Shown here piece after piece: positions 45,107 to 56,446 of a stretch of DNA of 64,000 bases. The translations under genes and the position numbers were made by a program. The stretch comes from Episyrphus balteatus (Eukaryota; Arthropoda; Insecta; Diptera; Syrphidae), in assembly GCF_945859705.1 (NCBI RefSeq), contig NC_079134.1, positions 70,552,625-70,616,624 of the forward strand. Direction: 5' to 3'. Every line of letters begins with the position of its first letter. The first letter of the stretch is position 1. Under the pieces are notes generated by a model, which ran no database searches, was not told the DNA's origin, and saw only the letters and a program-made list of their open reading frames with translations.

Positions 45107-47189
45107 ACCTCTTAAGGAACGACCTCCACGTGCCTATTCTGTTGGAAGTCGCATGGAACATCACAATCAAAAACTTCGCATTGAAGTTATTGGAAACTCT
45201 GAACAAAATCATTGCAGAGTTCGAGCATTTTCAGTTGGCTCCAGATCAAAAGTACCTCGATGTGATCTTCAACGTAATATATTGATGGCGAATGTGAGTA
45301 ACGCAAAGAAAATAAATTTTGGAACAAGCAAAACATCAATTTCTAGCCAAGAACCTTCATCAGAAAGCACAGGAAGAGACAGAAAATCTTCAAGTGCACC
45401 TCTTTTAATACATAAAAGTCAAAACTCAGTCGATCGGATGGACGATCTAATGGAAATTGATTTTTCAAAAAATGTAGGTATTGGTTCGAATTCGCATTCA
45501 TTGCAGTCAACAGGTGCCTCTTCCTTTAATATTATAAATTCTTCAAAAAATGGCCATTTCCGTGGTGGAGTTTTAGAAAGCTCTCCTGGTCAGATAACTT
45601 CCACCAATAAACCAAATAACAAACGTTCGGATCCAATACAAATTCGAAGAGATAATGGCTATCTAGAAATGCGACCTGTTATTTATTCTCAGTTCTCTGA
45701 TAGTTATGATGAATCCACAGAATGCAATGTTTCAGTAAAAAAGCAAAGTGTATCACCGGAAGTATCTGGAAGTCTGGCACACCGAATGAAACTGGAGGAT
45801 TCAAGGAAAATTGAAACCCCAGAAGGGTATTTAGAAATGTCATGGAGTGGCAAAAAAGATAATAGTTCGAGTTTTAAATCTTGGACCCCAACGTCTTCTA
45901 TCTATGATAAAAAAGCTAAAAGCATTTCAAAAATGCAATCTTTATTGAACAATTGTGTTGTTAGCACTACGAGCAATACTTCAAAATTTTCAGTTTTGCA
46001 GGAACCAAACAAAATAGTACAGTACAGTCAAAAATCTGCATCAATTAAACCAGAAACGGCGCATCGCAAACGACTGCCAGATCTTATAAATAATTCATTC
46101 ACTATTTCGGAAGAAAAAACTATCAACACTAATTTATCTGAAAAATTCAAACAAATTTTCATTCAATTTTCCTTGCAACATGATAAAGATTTTTCAAATT
46201 ATAGTATCGACTTATCGACAGCCGATTACGAATGTTATAACTACTTACATTTTACTGTAGGTATTGAACGAAGAAATGCAGAAAAAACTGTTCCAGGAAT
46301 AGACAACTCAAAAGACGATTACTGTAACCTCAAGGCAGGTCCTAATCATAGTTTACAAAAATTAAGTTCCTTACATACAAAAGCAGAAGTCGACGACAAT
46401 AAATGCGGTCTAAATAAAATTGATTCTATTAACTCAATGTCTTCGAAAACAGAAATTGATAAAGATATTAATCGAGATTCAAAACGTACTCCAATTTCTT
46501 CATATTCACAACCGCTGCGGAATCATCGTTCAAATAATTCAAATCTAGAGTCAGGATATGAACTATTGCATATTTGTAGTGACAGTTCGTTGCAAACTAA
46601 AACAAATATATCGAGGCCAAGCTCAGTGAATAGTGACCGAATTTTTCCTATTGATAGGATGCAATACCGCCCTAATCCTGCGAACAACGATTTCTTGAAA
46701 TCTAACTCAGTATCATCCTCACCAGCAGGTCTGTGTTTTTCATCATATCTATCGCAAAACAGTTGCGATAACAGGTGTCAAGAACCACTCAGGTCTGAAA
46801 CTTTAAATAACAACGGTGAAGACAAAAAAATGAATACAGACTCTGCGTCATCAAAAGGACTAAAACAACATGATCTTACGTCCGGACAAAGGTCCCCCTC
46901 ATCGAAAAGTGTTGCCGTGTCTCAGGCTCCGACGAACTCTGAACTTGAACTGCATTATGCAAGTCTCGATTTACCAATCAGTTCCATACACAATTCCATT
47001 AAAACAATTGGGGCCCTACATAATCCAGCGAAAACTTCGACCGCAGAAGACAACCAAACACGCCTTAGTCCAAACCCGAATCTAAATACCAACAATTCTT
47101 CCCAACAATCCGCTTTCACCTACGCGAAGATTGATTTTAATCAGTGTGAAATTAAAAAAATAAGATCTGTTACACAACACAATCTGTAA
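45107..47189 (+). CDS. chico: Insulin receptor substrate (Chico), terminal exon
   Basis: A 694-codon exon ending at TAA 47187-47189. It begins LPLKERPPRAYSVGSR and repeats the motif as RVRAFSVGSR, which fits an RxRxxS kinase site. Two more YxxM motifs, NGYLEMRP (about 45656) and EGYLEMSW (about 45826), add PI3K sites, giving five in the visible part. YCNL (about 46320) matches the pYxN rule for Drk/Grb2, and the C-terminal LELHYASLDLP is the conserved IRS tail motif that binds SH2 proteins. The three exons alone encode about 980 residues, as long as I recall the whole Drosophila protein to be; the extra length is Ser/Asn-rich linker. It looks intact and under constraint. Confidence 0.92.
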
Positions 47190-47797
47190 ATGGTTACATA
47201 CCAGTCTGTAAGGATACAAATTAGGAAAAAAAAAACTAAAAACAACTTCCACAATATTTTTTTAACTTAAATAATTGTAATTAATTAACTTGTTACCCTA
47301 TACTTGGTGCAACATTTATAATTTTGTGTCCATACTCAGTGCAATATCGTCTTTTTCTTTTTAATATCCAATATAATATTAAGGACTAAACAAAAAAAAT
47401 CTTTTATAAGATTCGAAAATTTGTGTTCTTGTTCTTATTGAAATTTTAATTAGTACACATGAAATAAAATCATTATGTAGAAGAGTGAGTTTAAAACTAC
47501 TTTGTTCAAGATTTTTGTTTTCATTACCATAATGTAAGTACATACATAGATTTATAATATTTAAATTCTGAATAAAAAATATTTTAATATAATTTTTTTT
47601 TTAAAGAAAAATTATTTTTTACGAAGACATCAAATTTTAAATATAGATCGATCACATTTTCGGTGGGTTTATTTATTGACCTCGATTGTTTTTTAATCCT
47701 AGAAAGAAGAAAATTTGTTTCTTTTTTTCTGTTATTTTGTGCTATTCCGCTTAGTACAAAAATTTCAATTTTACGCATTTCTTTCCCATCTAGATAC
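47190..47797 (+). other. chico: chico 3' UTR and flank
   Basis: AT-rich, with poly(A)-signal-like AATAAA motifs at about 47463 and 47571. The CsRn1-type element sits ~608 bp after the chico stop. Whether it lies within the longest 3' UTR cannot be told from sequence. Confidence 0.55.
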
Positions 47798-48116
47798 TGT
47801 GGCGAACCCTACTTTCTAATTTCTAAACTAAAAATAATTTTGTTTTAACTATACAACTGAATATAAAAGAAATGTACTAGAATAGCAAATGCCGGAAGGC
47901 TAATAGACATTTTAAAATGTTACGATTGAATTTAACTTTCTTCTCTTGGCTGACCTCGTGTGATACACACGTCTCATAAGTATCCTAAATTATATTATTA
48001 TAATATTCATCTTCATTTAAAAATATTTTATGTTAAATAAAGTGGACTTTAGTATTGTACAACTATAATCTTTTATTCCGAAGTCATCAAAAGGTACTCC
48101 ACTAATTATCTCCACA
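47798..48116 (+). repeat. 5' LTR of the CsRn1-type element (319 bp)
   Basis: Begins TGTGGCGAACC, ends TCTCCACA. An AATAAA signal lies about 80 bp before its end. Same sequence as 51583-51901. Confidence 0.95.
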
Positions 48117-48118
48117 AT

Positions 48119-48128
48119 TGGTGACCCC
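48119..48128 (+). promoter_or_regulatory. Primer binding site, tRNA-Trp type
   Basis: TGGTGACCCC starts 2 bp after the LTR and complements the 3' end of tRNA-Trp, the primer used by CsRn1-clade elements. The match stops after 10 bases (next TCACTT), perhaps because a deletion begins there. Confidence 0.7.
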
Positions 48129-48137
48129 TCACTTTCT

Positions 48138-48374
48138 TTGCAAGAGCAAGTACAACAACTTAGCTTTCAGATGCAAGAGCTTATGAAAATTTCAAGAGGT
48201 AGAGAAAATTTTGATCGCCGTAGAAGTCGGAGTGCACATCGTTCAAGTACACCGCACTCATACTCTCGCGAACGGAATAAAAATGACACCATTTGCTGGT
48301 TCCATAAAAAATTTGGCATAAAAGCCAGAAACTGTCGTGAGCCATGCTCTTTCAAACGTCATCCAAAAAACTAA
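48138..48374 (+). pseudogene. gag: Truncated Gag, C-terminal finger only
   Basis: Only 78 codons remain, starting 10 bp after the primer site. They hold LSFQMQELM, an Arg/Ser-rich stretch and ICWFHKKFGIKARNCREPC, the C-x2-H-x9-C-x3-C finger that replaces the usual CCHC knuckle in CsRn1 elements. The capsid region of a normal Gag (about 200 residues more) is missing, so an internal deletion removed it. Pol follows in the -1 frame with a 31-bp overlap. Confidence 0.8.
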
Positions 48375-51300
48375 TTAGCGATACGTTGCCCAATGTTCCC
48401 ACTAAACAACGCATTGGACAACAAATTTACAGATTAGTTGTTTACGACTCGACAAGCAAAAACAATTTTCTCATCGACACCGGAGCCGATGTCTCCGTTA
48501 TACCACCTTCATACAAAGATCGATTTTCTCCATCGAAAACAACTTTATTTGCAGCCAACGGTAGTGTCATAAAAACATATGGAGAGAAAAGTTTAATCAT
48601 TAATTTGGGTTTGAGACGAGCATTTAACTGGACTTTTCTAATTGCAGACGTCACACGAGCAATAATAGGAGCTGATTTTATTCGTAAGTTTGGACTACTC
48701 ATCGATCTAAAAGGTAACCGTTTAATTGACAGCACAACTCAACTTAAAGTTAAAGCCAATACAACACCAGTGAACGCCACAGAGGTAACTATAAAATCAT
48801 TCGATACTACTCAACCGTTTGCCCATATTTTGGCAGATTTCCAAGAGCTCGTCCATATGAATAGGAATCCAAGTAACACCACAGGAATCACGCATCATAT
48901 CGAAACTACAGGTCCACCAGTGTTTGCTCGTCCACGTCGCCTCGATGCAGAAAAATATAAAGCTGCGCAATCAGAATTCAGGTATTTAATGGAAAAAGGT
49001 ATATGTCGACCTTCAAAAAGTAATTGGTCCAGCCCTTTGCATATGGTAAAGAAAGCAAACGGAGAATGGCGCATTTGTGGCGATTACCGTGCTTTAAATG
49101 CAAATACAAAACCTGATCGATATCCTATACCTTTCATCCAGGATTTTTCCAACATATTGCACGGCCGAAAAGTGTTCTCTAAGATTGATTTGCAAAAAGC
49201 TTTCCATCAAATACCTGTCGAACCTTCAGATATTCCGAAGACTGCAATAACAACTCCATTCGGATTAATCGAGTTCCTCTTTATGACGAATGGACTCTGC
49301 AATGCAGCGCAAACTTTCCAGCGGAACATTCATCAAGTTCTTCGTGGATTCGAATCCTTTACGTTTCCATACATCGACGATATTTGCGTTGCATCGTTTT
49401 CAGAAGCAGAGCACGAGAATCATTTGAGGCAAGTGTTGCAACGTTTAAAAGACTTTGGTCTCGCAATCAACCCATCAAAATGCGTTTTTGGTCAGCCAGA
49501 GCTGGAATTCTTGGGCCATAAAATCAATGGTGATGGTATAAAGCCTCTTCTCAGTAAGGTAAAAGTTATTCAAGATTTCGCTAAACCTAAATTGGCGAAG
49601 GAATTGAAAAGATTCCTAGCCATGCTTAACTTTTACAGGCGTTTCTTACCACGTGCGATCGACAAACAGATGATACTTCAAGCACTCATTCTCGGAAATA
49701 AAAAAAACGACACATCTATCATCAAGTGGTCAGCTGAAGCCGAGTTTGCTTTTGAGCAATGTAAGTCTGATTTGGTAAAAGCAACACTATTGTCACATCC
49801 AGTCATCAATGCGGAAATATTTCTTAGCACGGACGCTTCTGACTTATCTATTGGTGCTGCCCTGCACCAAGTCTTGGATAATGTCACATACCCGCTAGGA
49901 TTCTTTTCTAAAAAATTGACAGATTCTCAACAAAAGCAAAGTACGTACGATAGAGAGCTGCTGGGTGTTTACGAAGCTGTGAAACATTTTCGTCATCAAA
50001 TTGAGGGCCGTAATTTCTACATACAGACTGACCATAAGCCATTAATGTTCGCGTTCAAACAAAAATCGGAAAAAGCATCACCACGTCGTCTTAGGCAGCT
50101 TGACTTTATCGCTTAATTCACCACCGACATCAGGTACATAAAGGGGGAAGATAACTCTGTCGCAGATATGCTGTCCAGAATAACAGAATTTTCAAAATTC
50201 TCTATCGTCGATTCTCGTACCATCGCAGAGGAACAAACAAAAGATACACAATTCTTAAATGCTTTAAAAGAAGGTACATTTCCATCTACTTCTTTATTAA
50301 TAAAGTCTTTTTCCATTCCAGAGAGTCAATCACTGCTCTACTGCGATGTATCATCTAACAGAATACGACCTGTTGTTCCTCCTGTTTTACGAACTCCTGT
50401 CATCGAGCAGCTCCACAGCCTCTCACATCCAGGCAGAAAAGCTACAACAAAACTCATCCAGGAACGCTTCGTATGGCCCGGGATGCGAAAAGATATCGCC
50501 GCTGCTGTCAAGATTTGCGTATCGTGTCAAAAAAGCAAAGTGCAGCGGCATAATAAAACACCTTTTGGCTCGTATTCACCACCGTTGTCACGATTTGACC
50601 ATGTGAACATCGATCTGGTCGGACCTCTGCCAACTTCGCAAGGATGCCGATATATACTTACATGCGTCGACAGATATTCGAGATGGCCGGAAGCATTTCC
50701 CATTGAAGATATGACAGCTGAAACTGTATCGAAGGCATTCATTTCTGGTTGGATTTCGCGCTTTGGTGTACCTTTACGAATTACTACAGATTTAGGACGT
50801 CAGTTCGAGAGTAATGTTTTTAAGGAAGTCACCCAATTTTACGGCATAAAACACCTCAAAACTACACCCTATCATCCGCAGTGTAATGGCATCATAGAAC
50901 GTTGGCATAGATCTCTAAAAGCTGCTATTCGTTGTCACAAAACACAGGACTGGACAAGAGTTTTACCATCGATTCTCTTAGGACTTAGATCTACGTTTAA
51001 AGAAGACATCAAATCAACACCCGCAGAGATGTTATATGGTGCTACAATACGCTTGCCAGGTGATTTTTTTGGTGATCAACGAACATTTAAAGATGAGACT
51101 GAGTTTGTTAAAGATCTTCGAAGTTCCATGTCAAAGGTTCGTCCAACATCGACATCATGTCACAATACAGCCAACGTCTTTATCCAGCCTAGTTTAATGA
51201 AAGCTGATCATGTTTTTATTCGAAATGATGCTGTTAAGTCTCCTCTCCAGCAACCATACGATGGACCATATGAGGTTCTAAGCAGACACGATAAATACTT

Positions 51301-51490
51301 CAAGGTTAGGATTAAAAACCGAACATCAAAAATATCACTCGACCGTCTTAAAACAGCATTTCTTCCTCTTCAATCAACTGGAAGCAACTCAACTTTTGAA
51401 GCAAACCCACCTGTTACAAAAAACGTTCAACAAGAATCAACTTATACAACCAGATTTGGTAGACGAGTAAGAATACGTAAACCCAATTAA
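48344..51490 (+). pseudogene. pol: Pol polyprotein with one nonsense codon
   Basis: Codons 1-590 (to 50116) hold protease (FLIDTGADVSVIPP, catalytic D about 45), RT (KIDLQKAFHQIP, TNGLCNAAQTF, catalytic YIDD about 344) and RNase H (STDASDLSIGAAL, QTDHKPLMF). A TAA at 50114-50116 stops the frame after LRQLDFIA; the frame then continues unbroken from 50117 to 51490. The second part holds the integrase HHCC finger (HSLSHPG..CVSCQ) and a D,D(35)E core (NIDLVG, TTDLGRQ, GIIERWH), ending RRVRIRKPN. A single C-to-T change of a Gln codon would explain the stop. All catalytic residues are otherwise present. Confidence 0.92.
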
Positions 51491-51570
51491 ATTTTCAATT
51501 ATTTTAGTTATGACTTAAATTTTCAATTAACTTTATTATGAATTTTGATCTATAATATTTAAGTTAATTT

Positions 51571-51579
51571 GAGGGGGAG
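51571..51579 (+). promoter_or_regulatory. Polypurine tract
   Basis: GAGGGGGAG lies three bases upstream of the 3' LTR. It is the plus-strand primer of reverse transcription. Confidence 0.75.
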
Positions 51580-51582
51580 TAA

Positions 51583-51901
51583 TGTGGCGAACCCTACTTT
51601 CTAATTTCTAAACTAAAAATAATTTTGTTTTAACTATACAACTGAATATAAAAGAAATGTACTAGAATAGCAAATGCCGGAAGGCTAATAGACATTTTAA
51701 AATGTTACGATTGAATTTAACTTTCTTCTCTTGGCTGACCTCGTGTGATACACACGTCTCATAAGTATCCTAAATTATATTATTATAATATTCATCTTCA
51801 TTTAAAAATATTTTATGTTAAATAAAGTGGACTTTAGTATTGTACAACTATAATCTTTTATTCCGAAGTCATCAAAAGGTACTCCACTAATTATCTCCAC
51901 A
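51583..51901 (+). repeat. 3' LTR of the CsRn1-type element (319 bp)
   Basis: Same start and end as the 5' LTR, no difference seen by eye; followed by ATAC, the second half of the target duplication. Confidence 0.95.
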
Positions 51902-51905
51902 ATAC

Positions 51906-52901
51906 CATCAAAGGAGCACAGTAGTGCCCAGCCAAGTTCTTTAGCTACTTTAGCACTACACACTTATTTACAGGATCCAACTCAGGTCATTTCCGACCTC
52001 TCTCAATTTTCTATATCAAAGAAGCCACACATTTCAAACTTGTTACATTTGTTAAGGAAGTTACGGTGCCGAATCTGTAACTTTTGCCGCCCCAGGCAAA
52101 TTCAATTTTGGCGCCCCATACTTTTAAAATTAAACTGGGTCGCACGAACATGCTCTTAGAGTTTCTAAAATGTTTAAGAGTTTTTAAACAGAAATTTAGA
52201 AAATTTATATGAAAAAAAAAATCATCTTAAAACAAATTGAGTACCATTTTTAGGAAAAAATACATATTTTCAAAATCATTACTCATTTTTTAAAAAACTT
52301 ATTTTTTGATCTTTTGAAAAAAAAAATTCAAGAATAAAATTGGTATGCCATTTTGTAGAAATTAATAACCCAAAACTAAAATTTCAAACAAAAATTCTAT
52401 GTCCCGTTTTCGAAAATTTGGTTTATCGAAAAAAAAATTTCAAAAATCCAAAAGTTATTCTGTTCAAAATTTTATTTCTGATTTATATTGAAGCTATATA
52501 TGTAAATGCTTTCGAATTTTCGTTGAAATTTCATTATCAGTTTTGGACAAAACAGGTACCGTTTATAATGATTTTCAAAAAAAAATTCATCAAAAGATGG
52601 ACCTTGTTTAAAAACTAACATTTGAATTTTTTTTAACGAAATCGTGGGAGCCGTTTTCGAGAAAATTTAACTATTCTGAAATAAGTATGTGACAAGACCG
52701 CTATTTTTGGTCCAAAAAAATTAATTCCAAAAATTCATCTAGAGAGTCTCCAAATATATATTAAGTTTGATGTCAATCGCTCCATCCGTTTAGGTTGTAA
52801 TTCTTTATACAGACAGACGGACTTTCGTGATCCACTTTTTTTGCATTTTCTATAATCGTTATGTCATGTCGGGTTGTCATCTCAATTTTGTATATAGTAC
52901 C
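51906..52901. other. Non-genic sequence with a dispersed repeat
   Basis: No gene recognised. 52765-52860 resembles, inverted, 39650-39725 (shared AAACGGAT, ATTGACATCAAACTT and TCCGT..GTCTGTC elements), a repeat common between distinct TE contexts in this window. 52080-52140 has a short GC-richer stretch with GGCGCCCCA. Confidence 0.5.
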
Positions 52902-53215
52902 TACACTCAGTCACAAAAGTAAGTATACACCCCTAACTTTGTTTAACCAAGACCTCAAAAAAAACAATCTACCACATTTTCGAAAAAAATTTAAATGTGG
53001 TTTTATTTCATTAATCATTGCCTGCATATTTACAAAAAAAATTTGTCAAATAATCAATACTAAATGAAAAAGTGACAACAAATTAAACACAGTACAAAAT
53101 TTCGCATTACAAAAGTAAGTATACAGAGAAGAAAAAACTATGAAAATCGATGTTAAAAGTATAAATATCTAAATTTTTTTGGGAATTAATATATTTTAGG
53201 CTACCCCCTAGACTT

Positions 53216-54235
53216 GACGAGGTCAAACTCACTTGAAGGCATTGATTTTACTAGATTTTTTGCAACTTTTGGGCCGAATCTTTTCCACTCTTCCTAAAAG
53301 ACTCGTTTCAGCTAATCCTTTGAATGCTTCCTTACTTTTCTCACCAAATGGTCCAACAGATGCTAAATAGTATCCAAATCGAGTGACTGGGGGACGTTTG
53401 GATCTAGTTTTGAAAGTTTTTAATCAAAAATTCACTCAAAAATACCGAGTTTTGCTTAGGGCCATTACTTTTATTGAAGATAATCAATCCATCTTAGCCT
53501 AATTATTCCACACTCTGGTGCAGGTTTGTCTATAAAATATCTAAAAAACAATACCCATCCATTGTTTCCTCAAGGAGACCAAATAACCCACACCAAAAGC
53601 TATAAGCAAAAACCCCATACCATAAACGAATCACTGCCGTTTTTACCAGTACCTTCCTTTCTTCTCGGATCTACTTCTTTTATCGGTTTTCTAGAAATAT
53701 TGCCACATCCATAACTCATATACACGTAAGACGAAGTGTACTGCTCAGATGGACCTGGTAAAATTTGGAGAAAGATACAAAAGTAACAAAATCCCATCAA
53801 AAAGCTGGTACTGGTAAGAACGGCAGTGATTCGTTTATGGTATGGGGTTTTTTTCTTATAGCTTTTGGTGTGGGTTATTTGGTCTCCTTGAGGAAACAAT
53901 GGATGGGTATTGTTTTTTAGATATTTTATAGACAAACCTGCACCAGAGTGTCGAATAATTAGGCAAAGATGGATTGATTATCTTCAATAAAGGTAATGGC
54001 CCTAAGCAAAACTCGGTATTTTTGAGTGAATTTTTGATCAAAAACTTTCAAAACTAGATCCAAACGTCCCCCAGTCACTCGATTTGGATACTATTTAGCA
54101 TCTGTTGGACCATTTGGTGAGAAAAGTAAGGAAGCATTCAAAGGATTAGCTGAAACGAGTCTTTTAGGAAGAGTGGAAAAGATTCGGCCCAAAAGTTGCA
54201 AAAAATCTAGTAAAATCAATGCCTTCAAGTGATAG
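53216..54235. pseudogene. Tc1-like transposase fragments in inverted orientation
   Basis: On the + strand, 53836-54235 contains MVWGFF, then NGPKQNSVFLSEFLIKNF and PSHSIW, the decayed counterparts of the Tc1 motifs around the second catalytic Asp (..DNDPKH..) and the last catalytic residue (..SPDLNPIENLW). Stops and frame changes are frequent. 53216-53640 is an inverted copy of the same stretch. The open frames called here on both strands are by-products of the inverted arrangement. Confidence 0.6.
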
Positions 54236-56446
54236 TCTAAGAGCCAGCGACCTAAAGTTTGCAGGTAATTGCTTAGTATTCAGCCCTATGAAATATGTTT
54301 AAGGACATCCCCAGGCATGTTACTGCAAAAAAAAAAGTCTCGTCAGCCGTGGCAAAAACGGTCTGCCAAGCACTTGAATGTGAAAAAAATTTTAAATTAA
54401 GAACTCGACCTTAAATCAAAAAAAAAATATTTAAAGAGAACGGCAACACTAACAAAACAAAACGATACCTTTTTTTAAAGGTAAAAAGTTATACTACTTT
54501 CTGGTTTTTGTATAAATGTTTTTTGATGAATAGTTTTTGAAACAAAAAATTTCAAACACAAAATTTTGAAAAAAAATTTAAAAAAAGTTCAAACAGTTTT
54601 TATTCCAAAAAATCTACCCAATTAAGTAGTAATTTTTTTTCCAATTCTTATTTCACTTATATATTTTGAGTCAAACACCGAAAACTAGAAGTCAAAATCT
54701 CTTTTACTTTTTGAGAAAACTGAAAATTACCAAACCTTCTATTTTTTCACCAACGCCAAAATTACGGCTATTAATTATGTCTTTCAGAAAGGAAGTAAGA
54801 TGTTCACGGGTTTTATTGCAGGAATCGTTCAATGAGTTATAAAAAAGATAAAACCGCGGAGTGCTATTAAATGAGAGGGTGGGAACTGGAGATAGGGGTG
54901 CAAAAGCCCCCTTTTTGGGGGACGTTTGGATCTAGTTTTGAAAGTTTTTAATCAAAAATTCACTCAAAAATACCGAGTTTTGCTTAGGGCCATTACTTTT
55001 ATTGAAGATAATCAATCCATCTTAGCCTAATTATTCCACACTCTGGTGCAGGTTTGTCTATAAAATATCTAAAAAACAATACCCATCCATTGTTTCCTCA
55101 AGGAGACCAAATAACCCACACCAAAAGCTATAAGCAAAAACCCCATACCATAAACGAATCACTGCCGTTTTTACCAGTACCTTCCTTTCTTCTCGGATCT
55201 ACTTCTTTTATCGGTTTTCTAGAAATATTGCCACATCCATAACTCATATACACGTAAGACGAAGTGTACTGCTCAGATGGACCTGGTAAAATTTGGAGAA
55301 AGATACAAAAGTAACAAAATCCCATCAAAAAGCTGGTACTGGTAAGAACGGCAGTGATTCGTTTATGGTATGGGGGTTTTTTCTTATAGCTTTTGGTGTG
55401 GGTTATTTGGTCTCCTTGAGGAAACAATGGATGGGTATTGTTTTTTAGATATTTTATAGACAAACCTGCACCAGAGTGTCGAATAATTAGGCAAAGATGG
55501 ATTGATTATCTTCAATAAAGGTAATGGCCCTAAGCAAAACTCGGTATTTTTGAGTGAATTTTTGATCAAAAACTTTCAAAACTAGATCCAAACGTCCCCC
55601 AGTCACTCGATTTGGATACTATTTAGCATCTGTTGGACCATTTGGTGAGAAAAGTAAGGAAGCATTCAAAGGATTAGCTGAAACGAGTCTTTTAGGAAGA
55701 GTGGAAAAGATTCGGCCCAAAAGTTGCAAAAAATCTAGTAAAATCAATGCCTTCAAGTGATAGTCTAAGAGCCAGCGACCTAAAGTTTGCAGGTAATTGC
55801 TTAGTATTCAGCCCTATGAAATATGTTTAAGGACATCCCCAGGCATGTTACTGCAAAAAAAAAAGTCTCGTCAGCCGTGGCAAAAACGGTCTGCCAAGCA
55901 CTTGAATGTGAAAAAAATTTTAAATTAAGAACTCGACCTTAAATCAAAAAAAAAATATTTAAAGAGAACGGCAACACTAACAAAACAAAACGATACCTTT
56001 TTTTAAAGGTAAAAAGTTATACTACTTTCTGGTTTTTGTATAAATGTTTTTTGATGAATAGTTTTTGAAACAAAAAATTTCAAACACAAAATTTTGAAAA
56101 AAAATTTAAAAAAAGTTCAAACAGTTTTTATTCCAAAAAATCTACCCAATTAAGTAGTAATTTTTTTTCCAATTCTTATTTCACTTATATATTTTGAGTC
56201 AAACACCGAAAACTAGAAGTCAAAATCTCTTTTACTTTTTGAGAAAACTGAAAATTACCAAACCTTCTATTTTTTCACCAACGCCAAAATTACGGCTATT
56301 AATTATGTCTTTCAGAAAGGAAGTAAGATGTTCACGGGTTTTATTGCAGGAATCGTTCAATGAGTTATAAAAAAGATAAAACCGCGGAGTGCTATTAAAT
56401 GAGAGGGTGGGAACTGGAGATAGGGGTGCAAAAGCCCCCTTTTTGG
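53391..56446. repeat. Tandem duplication, two 1,528-bp units
   Basis: Unit A about 53391-54918 and unit B about 54919-56446 are nearly identical, both running from GGGACGTTTGGATCTAG to AAAAGCCCCCTTTTTGG. The junction shares only a few G residues. Very few differences are visible (for example the T/G-run near 53848 against 55376), so the duplication is recent or an assembly artefact. Confidence 0.85.

Larger units (their letters stand above)
47798..51901 (+). mobile_element. CsRn1-type Ty3/gypsy LTR retrotransposon, recent but defective
   Basis: Two 319-bp LTRs enclose a truncated gag and a pol with one nonsense codon. A 4-bp duplication ATAC flanks it (47794-47797, 51902-51905). A tRNA-Trp-type primer site, a CxxH..C..C gag finger and the pol order place it with CsRn1/Kabuki elements. 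LTRs show no difference by eye, so insertion is very recent. Confidence 0.93.

Noticed and set aside
53526..53935. Open frames on both strands with the same start MSIKYLKNNTHP
   Set aside because: Produced by the inverted arrangement of a decayed Tc1 transposase; the same translation on both strands reflects a palindrome, not two genes.
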